The position numbers were made by a program, and so were the translations under genes. A stretch of 64,000 bases of DNA. Origin: Silene conica. Taxonomy: Eukaryota > Streptophyta > Magnoliopsida > Caryophyllales > Caryophyllaceae. The notes under the pieces are model-generated. The model was not told the origin of the DNA and did no database searches. It saw only the letters and a program-made list of their open reading frames with translations. The stretch spans positions 73,561,681-73,625,680 of the forward strand of contig CM055315.2 of assembly GCA_029255685.2 (NCBI GenBank), in the 5' to 3' direction. Within the stretch, counting starts at the first letter, position 1. Each line of letters begins with the position of its first letter. Positions 12,456-22,908 of this stretch are shown here, in pieces.

Positions 12456-13668
12456 GTGCAGAAACTGAAATAATGTTTTTGGATAAACTAGGAACATAAT
12501 AACAGTTATATAAAAATAACTCGAATCCACTTGGAAGCTGGATTACGTATGTTCCCTTCGAGACTGCAGCCACACGTGCTCCATTCCCGACACGCAGGTC
12601 CACCTCACCCTTGATTAGGGGTTCTTGGTTTCGGAGGCCCTGCACATGATTACATAGATGAGAACCACAACCAGTATCAAGTACCCAAGTTCCGCAACTT
12701 GCATGGTTAATCTCAATCATGTGAATAAAAGAAGAAGAAGACATACCAACAGGAGTAACACGGCCTGCTTTAATGTCCTCTCGATACACGGGGCAGGAGC
12801 GCCTCCAATGCCCAGTCTTGTGGCAATGGTGACATTCCATGCTTGTATCCTTGCTCTTTGTCTTGCCTTGTGAGTTACTCGACTCACCAGGCCCACTCTT
12901 AGCAAATCCTGGTTTCTTGAACCTGGGCTTACCTACTGCTAGGTCGCCCTGAGCTTTAGCCTTCCCTTTACCTTTTCCCTTACTTGAGATCATGAGAACA
13001 TCCTGCTTTAGACTCCCACTCAACTTTAGATCCTTCTCAGTCTGTACGAGAAGGGAGTGGAGCTCATGGGGAGTCTTCTTCATGTCGTTCATGTAGTAGT
13101 TGGCCCTAAAGAGGGCGAACCCATCATGAAGCGAATGAAGCATGCGATCAACGATGATGTTCTCACTGATCTTGCAGTTTAGGGACTCCAGTTTCTCGAT
13201 ATTCTCAATCATGTTGAGAATATGTGGGCTAACAGCTTGGCCCTTCTGGAGTTTCGCCTCAAAGAAGCGACAGGTATGCTCATAAGAAACGATTCTCGGA
13301 GCCTTGGAGAATTCGTTAGTGAGCGTGGTGAAAATCTTGTTTGCACCATGGGTTATGAAGCGTCTTTGCAAATTGGATTCCATTGCATAGATGAGTACGT
13401 TCTTTATCGCACCCGCTTCCATAACGAAATCGCTATGAGCGCGAATTTCGTTGGCTCTAGCTCCAGTTCCTGGGTGTGGCGGAATGGGCTCAGTTAAGAA
13501 CTTGAGCTTTCCGTCAGCAATGGCAGCATTCCGTAGTGCTGCCTCCCAGTCAGAGAAGTTTGACCCATCATTCCTCAGTCTAGTTGACTGATTCATGGAG
13601 TCCATGAAGGCTTTTAGCCAGGATTCACGTGCTAGCTTGGCACTTGGCATTGGGTCTTCACCAGCCAT
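12445..13668 (-). CDS. Copia gag with start of protease (element fossil)
   Basis: A 407-residue reading frame on the minus strand belongs to the Copia at 11724-16412. Residues 1-230 are a Copia gag of the UBN2 type. A zinc knuckle, CHHCHKTGHWRRSC, lies near residue 280. The aspartic protease begins at about 330 with WVLDTGCGSHLCN. In intact relatives, gag forms the particle that packages the RNA and the frame continues into integrase and reverse transcriptase. Here those parts are missing from the element. The start follows the long leader downstream of the primer-binding site. Confidence 0.88.
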   Translation of the reverse strand: MAGEDPMPSAKLARESWLKAFMDSMNQSTRLRNDGSNFSDWEAALRNAAIADGKLKFLTEPIPPHPGTGARANEIRAHSDFVMEAGAIKNVLIYAMESNLQRRFITHGANKIFTTLTNEFSKAPRIVSYEHTCRFFEAKLQKGQAVSPHILNMIENIEKLESLNCKISENIIVDRMLHSLHDGFALFRANYYMNDMKKTPHELHSLLVQTEKDLKLSGSLKQDVLMISSKGKGKGKAKAQGDLAVGKPRFKKPGFAKSGPGESSNSQGKTKSKDTSMECHHCHKTGHWRRSCPVYREDIKAGRVTPVGMSSSSFIHMIEINHASCGTWVLDTGCGSHLCNHVQGLRNQEPLIKGEVDLRVGNGARVAAVSKGTYVIQLPSGFELFLYNCYYVPSLSKNIISVSALDY

Positions 13669-15016
13669 TTTAGTTTTACAGCAGTTTTAATGAACGTGTT
13701 CTACACTGAAAGAAGATAAAACAAAACCATATAAGCAACTTATTGTTGTGATTTAAGTCTATATTAAATTGAATTTAAACTCGTAGACTCATGCATTTAT
13801 ATAATTGATCTCCCTCAAGAATTATATAAACGATCCCAAGACTCAATTTCCGTATATTGATAAGCCCACAGTTTGGCTAATTCCAATCGTTGGAACTCTT
13901 GGTCGATAGATTTCCGTAAATCCTATCTATTAGTCCATCTCAGTCACTGGAATATTATCGAGTGACCATGATGTTGAGATAAAATAAATCATCTGTTCCC
14001 ACTTACCCGACGTAGAAGGGGTCATATTATGCCTACCGACGAAGAAGGGATTCATGGGAGGCTGATTTATAAAGACTAATCTCAATTTTTGGTTATACGA
14101 GGAAGACCCCATCAATTCTTATTTATCCATATTTAAGTGAACTAAAAACTAGCATTTGCGTGAATGAATTAAATAAAGTGATGGCTTTTAAATTGACATG
14201 TGACATCTGTATTGTCACAGAAAACTAACGCGTGACCTCTACATGGGTCAGTTTTCAGGCATGATATAGGTGGTTTGGTTTTTAGGCGGAAAATGATGCA
14301 AGCTATTATCGATGAAAGCGTAAAGATAAATGCAATAAACGTAAATAAAAGTCCTAGTGTGGCCTATCCTACCAAAATAAACATAAAACAACTTGGAATC
14401 CACCGTTGGACCCTAGATGCTTGTCTTGATGTTCTATCTTGGTCCTTGCAGCGGGAGTGAGCATCCGGTCTCCGTCTTGTCTTTGGTCTTCACAAAATTA
14501 CTAATTTAAATTACAAGAGTAAACCTAGATACATTCTAATTTAAATACAAAAGTAATTACATGGCAAAAACCCAAAACGGAGATTCAAGATCTCAAAATT
14601 ACAAGCAAGATCGTGTCCCATCATTACGGTAACACAATCTTCTAAGGCCACACTAAGTTACAACCATTTGCAAAAATTAAATACGTTATTGAAAGCATTC
14701 AAGGCATTCACAAGACGATAAATAAAATGCATCAACTAAATAAAATTTATACATGACATAATACCGTTATTATGATTAATAAATTTATACCAAACCACCT
14801 TTTAAGATTAAAATTATGTGACTATACCGCTTTAATCACTAATTTTAATAAACATATAATCCATTATTTTAAACTGTTTTAAAACAATATGTATCAAACG
14901 AGGGTGAACCGTTTCACTAAATAATATACTATTTCCGTATATAGTATATTATTTTAAGCCATGTGAAAATAAGAAAACAAGTTATTTTCGAAAAAAAAAA
15001 CCCGAAACATGAGCAC

Positions 15017-15325
15017 TCGACCGAGCAGCAGAGGCACTCGATCGAGTGCCAGTGTCACTCGATCGAGTGCAGCAGGGGCTCGATCGAGTGACTCTTTAAA
15101 ACGCAATCGCTGCACTTTTAAATCAAAACGAGTTTATAACTTGGATTTAAAACGTGTAAATCATATATAAACAACAACAAAAGATTCACATATTGCTAAA
15201 AATATCGATTAATTAACAATATGCAAATAATAATCGAAGAACAAGATCGATTTCTCACAAAAATCACACGCACGGGCCTGGTACGAGGGCACTCGATCGA
15301 GTGCAACAGGGACTCGATCGAGTGC
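15017..15325. repeat. cactcgatcgagtg palindromes in Copia leader
   Basis: The palindrome CTCGATCGAG occurs at least five times, in two clusters (about 15030-15092 and 15290-15320), usually as cactcgatcgagtg and spaced 15-25 bp. A degenerate copy, ctcgaccgag, is near 15016. The clusters lie in the untranslated leader between the 5' LTR and gag. Their role is unknown; they could be protein-binding sites or RNA hairpins. Confidence 0.8.
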
Positions 15326-15412
15326 CTGCGACAGAATGTACGGTTTTCAAAATTTAAAACTTATGAAAGACACAATTGTAAAATTTTCATGGCCTAAGTC
15401 TCTGATACCACT

Positions 15413-16412
15413 TGTGGGGAATAAAATGCGTATTCGCCCTTTAATTGCAGGATTATAATGAAATATGCAATTGTGAATATCGTCATAAGATTAAAAACAT
15501 GAGAAAAGAAGTACAACCTTTAGTCCTCGCGCAAAAGGCCTAAGAACAGGAATTAATGCAAATTCCCTCCTATAACTTGCACCCAAGACTTAGTTTGAGA
15601 CGTGGCCGCGTGTGCTAGAAATCCTCTCCAATTGCCTTGCAATATAGGGAGAGCCCTTGAGGTTTTAGATGTGAGATCTGAGGTTTTTTGGGAGAAGAAT
15701 GCTCTCAAACCCTAATTTTACCCTGAGATAATTTAACAGTGCACCAAGAGTCACTGACATAAGGAGAAAAACTCTCCTTATGTAGTCTCTAGGTTTCGGC
15801 CGAATTGGAGATAGGGTAGGAGTGGGCTTTCCACTCTTACCTTATTCTAATTCGTGATTCGACCCATTTAGCTTTAAGTTGTTCGCGGTATTTTAATTAT
15901 AAATCGTAACATGTTATCAGATATTAATACAGTCGATATATTAATAATGGTCTGACAAAATACGATATTGTATAATTACCCAAATTAATATAACTGTTTA
16001 TATTAATACGCGAATACAATATTTAATTAAATATAACCGTTTATATTTAATTTACGAATTAATCTTGTAATCCGTATTAGCTAAAATTATTTAATCCGTA
16101 TTAAATAATAATCTCAACATCTTATTGACTAATTTAATAGTCAATACCTCTGACTAACCGTTTAGTCATATCCGGCAAAATGTGACTGTATTTTCATACC
16201 TTCACATCTCTCAAACGTGTCCTATAGGTGTGACGTATAGGGACCAGTTGACCACCGCCATCCGTATGACAATAACGTCAAACTTATCTAGCAAGCCAAC
16301 CGTTATTGATAAACGTGGATCAACTGGTAATAATACAGAAGTATGCCCTTGTGATCCTTAAAGAGATTTAATAAGTCATTATACTTAATTGTCAAGGACA
16401 CCAGCCCCAACA
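15413..16412 (-). repeat. 5' LTR of the young Copia
   Basis: Full-length LTR of 1,000 bp, bounded by TG and CA on the minus strand, next to the tRNA-Met primer site and followed by the target repeat ctatg. Confidence 0.92.
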
Positions 16413-16501
16413 CTATGCTCATGAGTGGCTTTCTTTATTGATGCATATGCTTAATGTGTATCTAGCGTCTGACTGATATCTGTTTTTGCTTTATATTGTC
16501 A

Positions 16502-17293
16502 GTGTATCAGACTTGCTTGATTACATAAATCCAAATCCTGATACCAAAGGGAGAAATTCAATGCCAGCCAAGAGAAAATGTTATCCGGTGAAGGTACACC
16601 AAGTATAAATTCAGACCTTTTATACAATTTCCTTTTCTTTAAATTTTATGACTTGATTATTTGAATAGGTTAGCATAATCCTTTCATTATAATGGGTGCT
16701 TTGATGGGAAGTTCTTATTTGTTTGTTGTGACATAAAATATCAACTCCTAACCGTATCTTTAGAATCAAAAGTAATTTTTGGCATGACTTCCGACTACTT
16801 GTTGACTTTTTGGTCGTACATGCATAGGCTGCAAGAACAGTTTGATCACTCTGGATGCTGCCTATCTTTTAGAGTAGCAAGTTTTGGTACTTGAGCGTTA
16901 AAAGCAACTACCATCCACTCAACCATTTCCGTTATATTTGATTCCTTGGATGCTATCAATTCAAGTTGTGAATTGAACTGGTTGAAATGAAGAACAACTT
17001 TTCTGAAGTCATTATGGACTTATAACTAATCTGATTAGAATTTCCTAGATATCTATGTCTATATAAGTTATATAACAACCAGCTGTTGCTATTCAGTTTC
17101 TGTAATTTATGGTTTGATATGATGAACTGAAACTATAACTTAATAAGAGTCAGTTTATTAGCGGTGTTTATTGATCAGCCTATTAGTCTTCCCTCTTTTC
17201 AGTTTAGACCCTGGCCTCTGATCTTACTCCTCTATTGGTTCAACAAAGTGTCACGAAGTTGAAACTTAAGCCATTCAGAGACCAGCTTAAGAA
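16502..17293 (+). pseudogene. unidentified captured exon-like pieces
   Basis: Between the Copia insertion and the aminopeptidase fragment, two segments translate well. One at about 16502-16590 reads VSDLLDYINPNPDTKGRNSM. The other at about 17210-17293, after a ttttcag acceptor, contains LTPLLVQQSVTKLKLKPF. I cannot assign either to a family. They may come from a second captured gene joined to the aminopeptidase piece. Confidence 0.35.
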
Positions 17294-17296
17294 TCT

Positions 17297-18239
17297 GAAT
17301 TATGGCTGAATGAAGGGTTTGCTACATGGGTATCTTGTTTAGTAAAGTATTTCATTTATCTTTGCATATGATATTTCTAAATATTCTATTGCTTAGTGTA
17401 CAACTGGTATTCTCAGGTAGCCTGCTTAGCGATCGATTCTTTATTCCCAGAATGGAAGACATGTGCCCAGTTTCTCGAGGAGACTAATAAAGGTCTATGT
17501 TTCGATGCTTTTGCCTTGAATCACATCCTATTGCACTACTATGTGCAAGAACTAAGAGTAAAGTTTTTCAGGTGGATTTAAAGCATACTCATGAGGTCAT
17601 TGCAATCTTTAATAGAATTAGTTACAACAAGGGTGCTACTGTGATTTGAATACTGTATCATTATCTCAGAGCTGACCATTTTCAGGTGAGCATTTAGATA
17701 AATAAATGCTTCTATAGCTTTGTTATGTGCTTTTATAGCTTTGTTAGGTTAGGAACAGTTGAGGGAAAGGGAGAGGATAGAAAAGAGACAATTTGAATGA
17801 CCAAAGAAATGGAGGAAGCGAATATAGAAATAGGATAATAAATCCATGATTCTCTTTTCCTTGTACTCCCAGTCTTGTCTCCCATGGCTTCCTATTGTTA
17901 TCCATACAAGAGTTCTTGCTTGCTTCCTCTTCCCTCTATTTCCCCTTTCAGCAACCTTGATGATATTTAAATTTACTATGATTGACTTATGGACTAATAT
18001 TTAAGAGAATTGGGATGTTTGCTAATGGTATTTTCTATATTGTTGTTTCTTGTGTATCTTATTTGTAAAATCAGAGGGCGCTTGCTTCATATATAAAAGG
18101 ATATGCGTGCGTAAATGCGAAGACAGAAGACTTATGGGCTGTACTTGAGGAGGAATCCAATGAGCCAGTAAGAGACATAAAGCATAAAGGTTATCCCGTC
18201 GTTTTTTGTATGAAACAGACTGATGTGAGGAGGATTTGA
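17297..18239 (+). pseudogene. captured fragment of an aminopeptidase M1 gene
   Basis: Four exon-like pieces line up in order with plant puromycin-sensitive aminopeptidase (APM1 type, peptidase family M1). Piece 1 (17297-17329) reads ELWLNEGFATW, the zinc-ligand helix downstream of HEXXH. Piece 2 (from 17417) reads VACLAIDSLFPEW then FLEETNKGLCFDAFALNH. Piece 3 (17572-17685) has AIFNRISYNKGATVI. Piece 4 (18075-18239) reads RALASYIKGYACVNAKTEDL then WAVLEEESNEPV and KGYPVV. Introns with GT and AG borders lie between most of them, so genomic DNA and not mRNA was captured. There is a stop in piece 3 and residues are missing in piece 4 relative to the family, and the HEXXH part is absent, so it is not functional. 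It lies within the CACTA-like element. Confidence 0.85.
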
Positions 18240-18279
18240 TTTGTTTGATAGCTGATAAACTTGCAGTGTTGAAACATGA

Positions 18280-18345
18280 AATGAAACTACATTCATGTAA
18301 AGTTTTTATGAAATGAAACTACATTCATGTAAAGTTTGTTGTAAA
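18280..18345. repeat. short tandem duplication (~34 bp x 2)
   Basis: The phrase tgaaatgaaactacattcat, followed by gtaaagttt, occurs twice head to tail just downstream of the aminopeptidase fragment. Confidence 0.8.
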
Positions 18346-18804
18346 TGTTACAGACCCTTTGTTTGTTGGTCATAGAATTATTTAGATGCATAGTCATTTG
18401 TAAAGATCCAAAAGACTAATATTTTGTGTAAATTGAATAATTTTGGTTGAGCATGTTCATGAGGCACCATATTTTTAATTTTTTTTTAATTTTTCTTGTT
18501 TAGAAACGGCTACGGTTCTTATTATACAACTGTAGCCTTTTCCTATTTAAGGCTACAGTTAATAGTATACAACCGTAGCATTTTCTTAACATTTGGCCAC
18601 GGTTCAAGTAAACAACCGTAGCCTTTAATATTTTTGGCTACGGTTATTAATACAAAACCGTAGCCTTAAATGAACTTATGGCTACGGTTCACAACCGTAG
18701 TCATTTCTCTACCACTTAAGGCTACCCCCTGATTTGCCACGGTTGTACAACCGTAGCCATATGGCTTTTTTAACCGTGGCCGTATGCCATTTTTGTACTA
18801 GACA

Positions 18805-19140
18805 CACGCTTCGAGGTGATGATGTGGCATGTGGTCCTAGGTGATGAAGAGGCAACGATGTTGTGGATTGAGGTGTAAGTGACAGTGTGACACACATTTC
18901 GACGTGATGACGTGACATGTAGCTAGTCCATCGAAATAATGAGTTGACAATGCTAACGTGGAATGTAACTTGACGTACTAGACTAAAAGTGACGACGTGA
19001 CACACACTTCGATGTGATGACGTGGCATGTGGTATGATGTGATGATGTGGCGGTGCTGACGTGGAACGCAATTTGACGTACTACGGTGAAAGTGACGGTG
19101 TGACACACACTTTGCGGTGACGATGTGACATATTGTTTGA
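18805..19140. repeat. minisatellite built on gacgtgacatgtg
   Basis: Irregular repeats of words such as gtgatgacgtggcatgtgg and gtgaaagtgacggtgtgaca recur with a spacing of 30-100 bp. The matching half on the left side of the nested insertion is at about 10300-10395. It is interior sequence of the hAT-like element. Confidence 0.65.
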
Positions 19141-19404
19141 GATTATGACGTGACATACTGTATATATACATATTTCTCCTAAAGAATTTATAAGTCGTCA
19201 ATACCTATAGGCTATATGACATTGTATATTATAAAAATGATATATTGTCTTGACCCAACGGTCAACCCGCTGCGGGTCGGGTTTTGACCCGTTGTTGACG
19301 GGTCAAAACAGGTTCGGGTATCTTTCGGGTTCGGGTTGAAAAAACCAGGTTATTTACGGGTCGGTTTTCGGATCGGGACAGATTTTGACAGGTCTACTCA
19401 TATA

Positions 19405-20281
19405 TGATGATTTTGATCCATTGTTGGATGGTCATTGGTTACTATCTATAATAGCCATGGTCCTTTCATCATTTATTTCAGGTGGCGATGTGGCGTAAGA
19501 CATTTAATTAATGGTCATTTGTATATTATTGTTTTTTTAGAAGTTTGTTATATTAAATATATTTTTTACCCCAATTTAATTTTAGAAATGACTTTTAGTA
19601 ATGAACTAGTTCAATTTTCCGTGAAATTTACGGGACTTCTCTAACTCTTCTTTAATGATTAAATGTTTTTTTATTTTTCTTATTTGACTATCTTACTATT
19701 GTAGCCGAGTGATATCTTTTTTTGCTTGACATTTATATGATATGTTTCTTAGTTTACAATGATACTCTTTTACAATGATATTTTTAGTGATAAGTATTAA
19801 TCATGTAAGCTTAGAGATAATTAATCGGGTTTAATTATCAAAATAGTCTTCATTCATTTTCTCTTAACCGTTTAATCAAAGAAAGAAAATTTAAATGAGA
19901 TGATCATACATAATAGGTAAAATTACATAAATATTCATAAAACAACCTCACGTTAAAAATTCAAAAATATAAGACATGTTACATAAGAATAGTTGGATTT
20001 TCATAATTTAAAATATGAAAAATTTTGCATTAAAGAAATATAAATATCGTGATTATGAGATTGAATAATCTTAGGGAAATGAATGTTTAAATAAGATGGG
20101 TGATTAACTCACTACTACTTTGTCTTTCGTGTTCTATTTTTTTTGTTTTCTATTTTATAATTTTATTAGTACACCATGTAATTGTATTAATTTTTAGTCC
20201 ATCGTGTAATTGTATTATTTCGCCACGTGTCATTCTAATAGGCAATAGCTACTCAATCTAGCCTTTTTATATTATTATATC
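19405..20281. other. intergenic, no gene seen
   Basis: AT-rich sequence with only short reading frames that carry no recognisable domain. No convincing repeat ends were found. Confidence 0.5.
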
Positions 20282-21139
20282 GAGTTTTTTGTCAGATAAC
20301 ACCTAACATTTACGCTGTCTGTAGAAATAGTACCTAAAGTTATTTTTTTTGCCCAACAACACCTAACATTTTCTGTCTTTTGTTTAATAACACCAAAATC
20401 AGTTTTCCGTCAAAAAAAGTCAAGATTCCGTCTTGACTAACGGTAAAATTGATTTGACGCTTCTTTTTTTTCCTCGGATGCATTTCATTACCCTCTTCAT
20501 CATCATTTTCTAAACTGCATTTCCCCTTTTGCTAATTTTCCTTCAATTAAACTTAATTTATTTTTCTCCAATTAAATTCTTATGTAATCTAGTCCTTAGT
20601 TATTCAATTCCTCAATTTTTAAATTAAAACCACAAATTGGGCTTACTTTGTCCAGTTTTCTCCTTTTCCCCACCATCCTTTCAACCCAATATCTTCTTCA
20701 AGCTCATCCTCAAACTCAACAAAGCGAGTGAGATGCAATTGTCGCATTCCAGTAGCTGAGAAAACATCATGGATACATCAAAATCCGGGTAGGAGATTCA
20801 TGGCCTGCAAGTTTTACAATGTAGAGACGGGTTTGCGTGGGTGTTGTTTTTTTTAGGCGGATTGACTTATTGAATGAAAATAAGTCACTTAAGAATAAGA
20901 TTCATTGTTAATACTTTAACAACGCATCATTTAGTGGAAAAGAAAGAATGAAGAAATAAGGTCAAATCAATTTCACTGTTAGTCAAGACGGAATCTCGAC
21001 TTTTTTTGACGGAAAATCAACTTTGGTGTTATTAGACAAAAAAACAGAAAATGTCAGGTGTTGTTGGGCAAAAAAAATAACTTTAGATATTATTTCTACA
21101 GACAATGTAAATGTTAGGTGCTATCTGACAAAAAAACTC
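20282..21139 (+). mobile_element. Mutator-like element with long inverted ends
   Basis: The first ~190 bp, beginning GAGTTTTTTGTCAGATAACA, and the last ~180 bp are inverted copies about 90% alike. Flanks of 9 bp, tattatatc and tattaaata (20273-20281 and 21140-21148), agree at 7 of 9 positions. Long inverted repeats and a 9-bp duplication fit Mutator-like elements. No transposase is present. The interior carries a GRF-type zinc finger sequence on the + strand. Interior poly-pyrimidine sequence precedes it. Confidence 0.7.
20692..20920 (+). pseudogene. GRF-type zinc finger remnant
   Basis: Translation gives a run of serines, then RCNCRIPVAEKTSW, NPGRRFMACKFYN and GLRGCCFF. The spacing of the cysteines and the NPGRRF signature are those of the zf-GRF domain. 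The frame closes at a TAG at 20854-20856 after a T-run. In the next frame the expected continuation RRIDLLNENKS appears, so one base seems lost in the T-run. No ATG was found upstream in this frame. Short plant GRF proteins are often repeat-associated; whether this was captured from a host gene or is native to the element cannot be told here. Confidence 0.75.
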
Positions 21140-21354
21140 TATTAAATAGAATAGGGAGTACTTAGTTGATACGCGTGTTTGGTATGGGGTTGTTATGTAC
21201 TAATAATCCCTTACTCTCATTGTCAGTTTGTTAGTTGTTTGACGTTTGTATGAATGTTTATGGATTATAAAAAAATTAAATAAGAGTAGACCATATTATA
21301 TAAATAACGAATTTAACTAATTTTAGTAAGAATAGGTGTCACATGTCAAATTAA

Positions 21355-21400
21355 CTAGTCTTAAATCCGTGCAAATTGCACGGGCTGCACGGGCAAGCTT
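21355..21400 (-). mobile_element. Helitron 3' end
   Basis: On the minus strand the sequence ends with the hairpin CCGTGCAATTTGCACGG, then ATTTAAGA and CTAG, and is followed by T. That is the standard Helitron 3' terminus (hairpin, CTRR, inserted before T). The element would extend to the right; I could not fix its 5' end. Confidence 0.55.
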
Positions 21401-21671
21401 TCAAAAATTTGCTACTATACGAAAATGTAAATATTTGAGATTAGTTTGTACACTAATTATTATCTCATTCTAAATTTAATTATCTTTGGAAATAAGTTTT
21501 AAAGTAAAGTAGTAAAATAACTTTCTTTTTGTTAACAAATTTAATTTGCATATATAATAATTGTGTTATAAAGTCATATTTAAGACTATATAGATGTGAA
21601 TTAAAAAATTTATTTACAATTAACATAAATGATACTTTAGGGTCAATTAACTAAGTAATTCTAATATTATA

Positions 21672-22241
21672 CTCCCTCCTATTCAACATAACCTTCCCTA
21701 TTTTGGGAAGACACGAAAAATAAGGAGGGGATTATTATATGGGAAAATATGGTGTGGGGTTGGGTAATTAGAGAGAGAGTATGTATTGTGGGGTAATTGT
21801 TGTGAGTGAGGTGATTAAAATAAGTACTTCCTCCATTCAAATCCAAATTGTAGTTATGCTTTATGCACAAATTTTAAGAATTTGTTAAATATATGATTGA
21901 AAGTACAATGGGAAGTGTGTATGTTATTTTTTTATTGTTTGTGGTGGAGTAATGGTGGGTCATTTGATGGCATTTTGGGTAAATAATTGATATTCATAAG
22001 GATACTTTAGTAATTTTGTTGGCTTTATTAGGAAAGGTGTAGTTTGGATATGAATGGATTAAAATGGAATAGGTGTAGTTTGGATATGAATGGAGGAAGT
22101 ATAAAGTATGAGTATGGTGGGTATTGTCGTGGGGTAAGGTGATTAAAATATGTATAAAAACTTTACTAAATAAGGAAATAGGAAAGGTATTGTGAATAGA
22201 CGAAAAAGAAAATAGAGAAGGTTATGTTGAATAGGAGGGAG
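21672..22241. mobile_element. Stowaway MITE (outer)
   Basis: Ends CTCCCTCCTATTCAACATAA and its complement, with TA on both sides (21670-21671 and 22242-22243). A second Stowaway sits inside, which explains the 570-bp length. Confidence 0.9.
21827..22099. mobile_element. Stowaway MITE nested in the outer one
   Basis: Ends CTTCCTCCATTCAAATCCAA and its complement, TA on both sides (21825-21826 and 22100-22101). Length 273 bp. It inserted after the outer copy. Confidence 0.88.
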
Positions 22242-22645
22242 TATGTCATTTTCTCGGCTAATGTTGAGTTTTACTATGTTTTGTTACTTGGTCGGCTTTA
22301 AAAAAGTTTGCCTTGTATAAGATGAAATTAAATTATTTGGATAAAAATTAACACGGAATTAGTGGAAATGCATGAATCTGAATAATTGCACACCTGTACA
22401 AATTGTTACACCCGTTTTTCATTTAGTAAAACCCGTGCATATTTAAAGTAGAAATTTTGACCCATGGTTCATTAGTACAAAGCTTTAATTAGTAATAAGG
22501 GACAAAAGTAAAATTCTGACTCGTGCACGTTTAAATTAAAATAGTCAAATTGTTAATCCTTAAACCCAAATAAATATATAGTAACTAAAAGTAAACGATA
22601 ATGTTACATACTTCTAATTATATAAATAATCATTTATATTCAAAC

Positions 22646-22841
22646 CACAAATTCTTATTTGCAACGGCACTATCCGTCGCAAGCTTGTGACGGATACCGT
22701 TTTCTCTCACAAAATACCCACTTTTTCTCTCTCTCCAACACTATTCTTGTGGTCCCCTTTCTCCACTAACTCATTTTGTATCCATTTTATCTCACAAAAT
22801 ATTCGTCACAAATGGTGACCCGTCGCAAGCAAGACTTACTA
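22646..22841. mobile_element. 196-bp Mutator-like MITE, type copy
   Basis: It starts CACAAATTC and ends ACTTACTA, flanked by a perfect 9-bp repeat, tattcaaac (22637-22645 and 22842-22850). It contains the near-palindrome tccgtcgcaagcttgtgacg, a tctctctcc tract, and near its right end gtgacccgtcgcaag. The 9-bp duplication suggests Mutator relationship although the ends are not obvious inverted repeats. Relatives are at 25984-26193, 45137-45330 and, more diverged, elsewhere in this window. Confidence 0.8.
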
Positions 22842-22908
22842 TATTCAAACTACCTAAACAAACAATAAAAATATATATATCTCATTTTGTTCAAAACTTC
22901 TATTTAAA

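Larger units (their letters stand above)
11724..16412 (-). mobile_element. Copia LTR retrotransposon, young but broken
   Basis: The element lies on the minus strand. The 5' LTR is 15413-16412 (1,000 bp, TGTTGGGGC to CCCCACA). The primer site TGGTATCAGAGAC is next to it (about 15398-15411). A long leader (13669-15397) follows, then gag and the start of protease (12445-13668), then the other LTR (11724-12455). Reverse transcriptase, RNase H and integrase are not present, so it cannot move by itself. The 5-bp repeat ctatg flanks it (11719-11723 and 16413-16417). Over the ~730 bp that the two LTRs share I can see no difference, so the insertion is recent. It sits inside the CACTA-like element. 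Confidence 0.93.
10400..18801. mobile_element. CACTA-like element carrying captured gene pieces
   Basis: The left end begins CACTAGTAGAAAAATGACAT. The right end is ATGCCATTTTTGTACTAG, whose complement begins CTAGTACAAAAATGGCAT, so the ends are inverted repeats of about 18 bp. Subterminal repeats with ggctacggtt and aaccgtagcc occur at 10434-10580 and 18500-18770. That subterminal array is typical of CACTA (En/Spm) elements, but I find no clean 3-bp target duplication and the final TG of the right end does not match, so the class is probable rather than certain. No transposase is seen. The interior consists of exon-like pieces with introns, including an aminopeptidase M1 fragment, split by the Copia element at 11724-16412. 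Confidence 0.68.
9964..19396. mobile_element. hAT-like element enclosing later insertions
   Basis: The left end reads TAGACCTGTCAAGCGGG and the right end reads TTTTGACAGGTCTA, which are terminal inverted repeats. The 8-bp repeat ctcatata flanks both sides (9956-9963 and 19397-19404), the duplication length of hAT elements. Just inside both ends are GC-richer stretches of gggtcgggt words (9970-10115 and 19260-19380). Further in are minisatellite-like runs built on gtgacgtggcatgtg (10300-10395 and 18800-19140). No hAT transposase is visible, so it is non-autonomous. The CACTA-like element 10400-18801 sits inside and accounts for nearly all of the length. Confidence 0.82.

Noticed and set aside
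10400-18801. Considered as a clean CACTA with a 3-bp duplication
   Set aside because: The right end lacks the final TG match and flanking triplets do not agree, so only 'CACTA-like' is claimed.
18709-19201. His/Ser/Thr-rich minus-strand frames
   Set aside because: They follow the gacgtgacatgtg minisatellite inside the hAT-like element.
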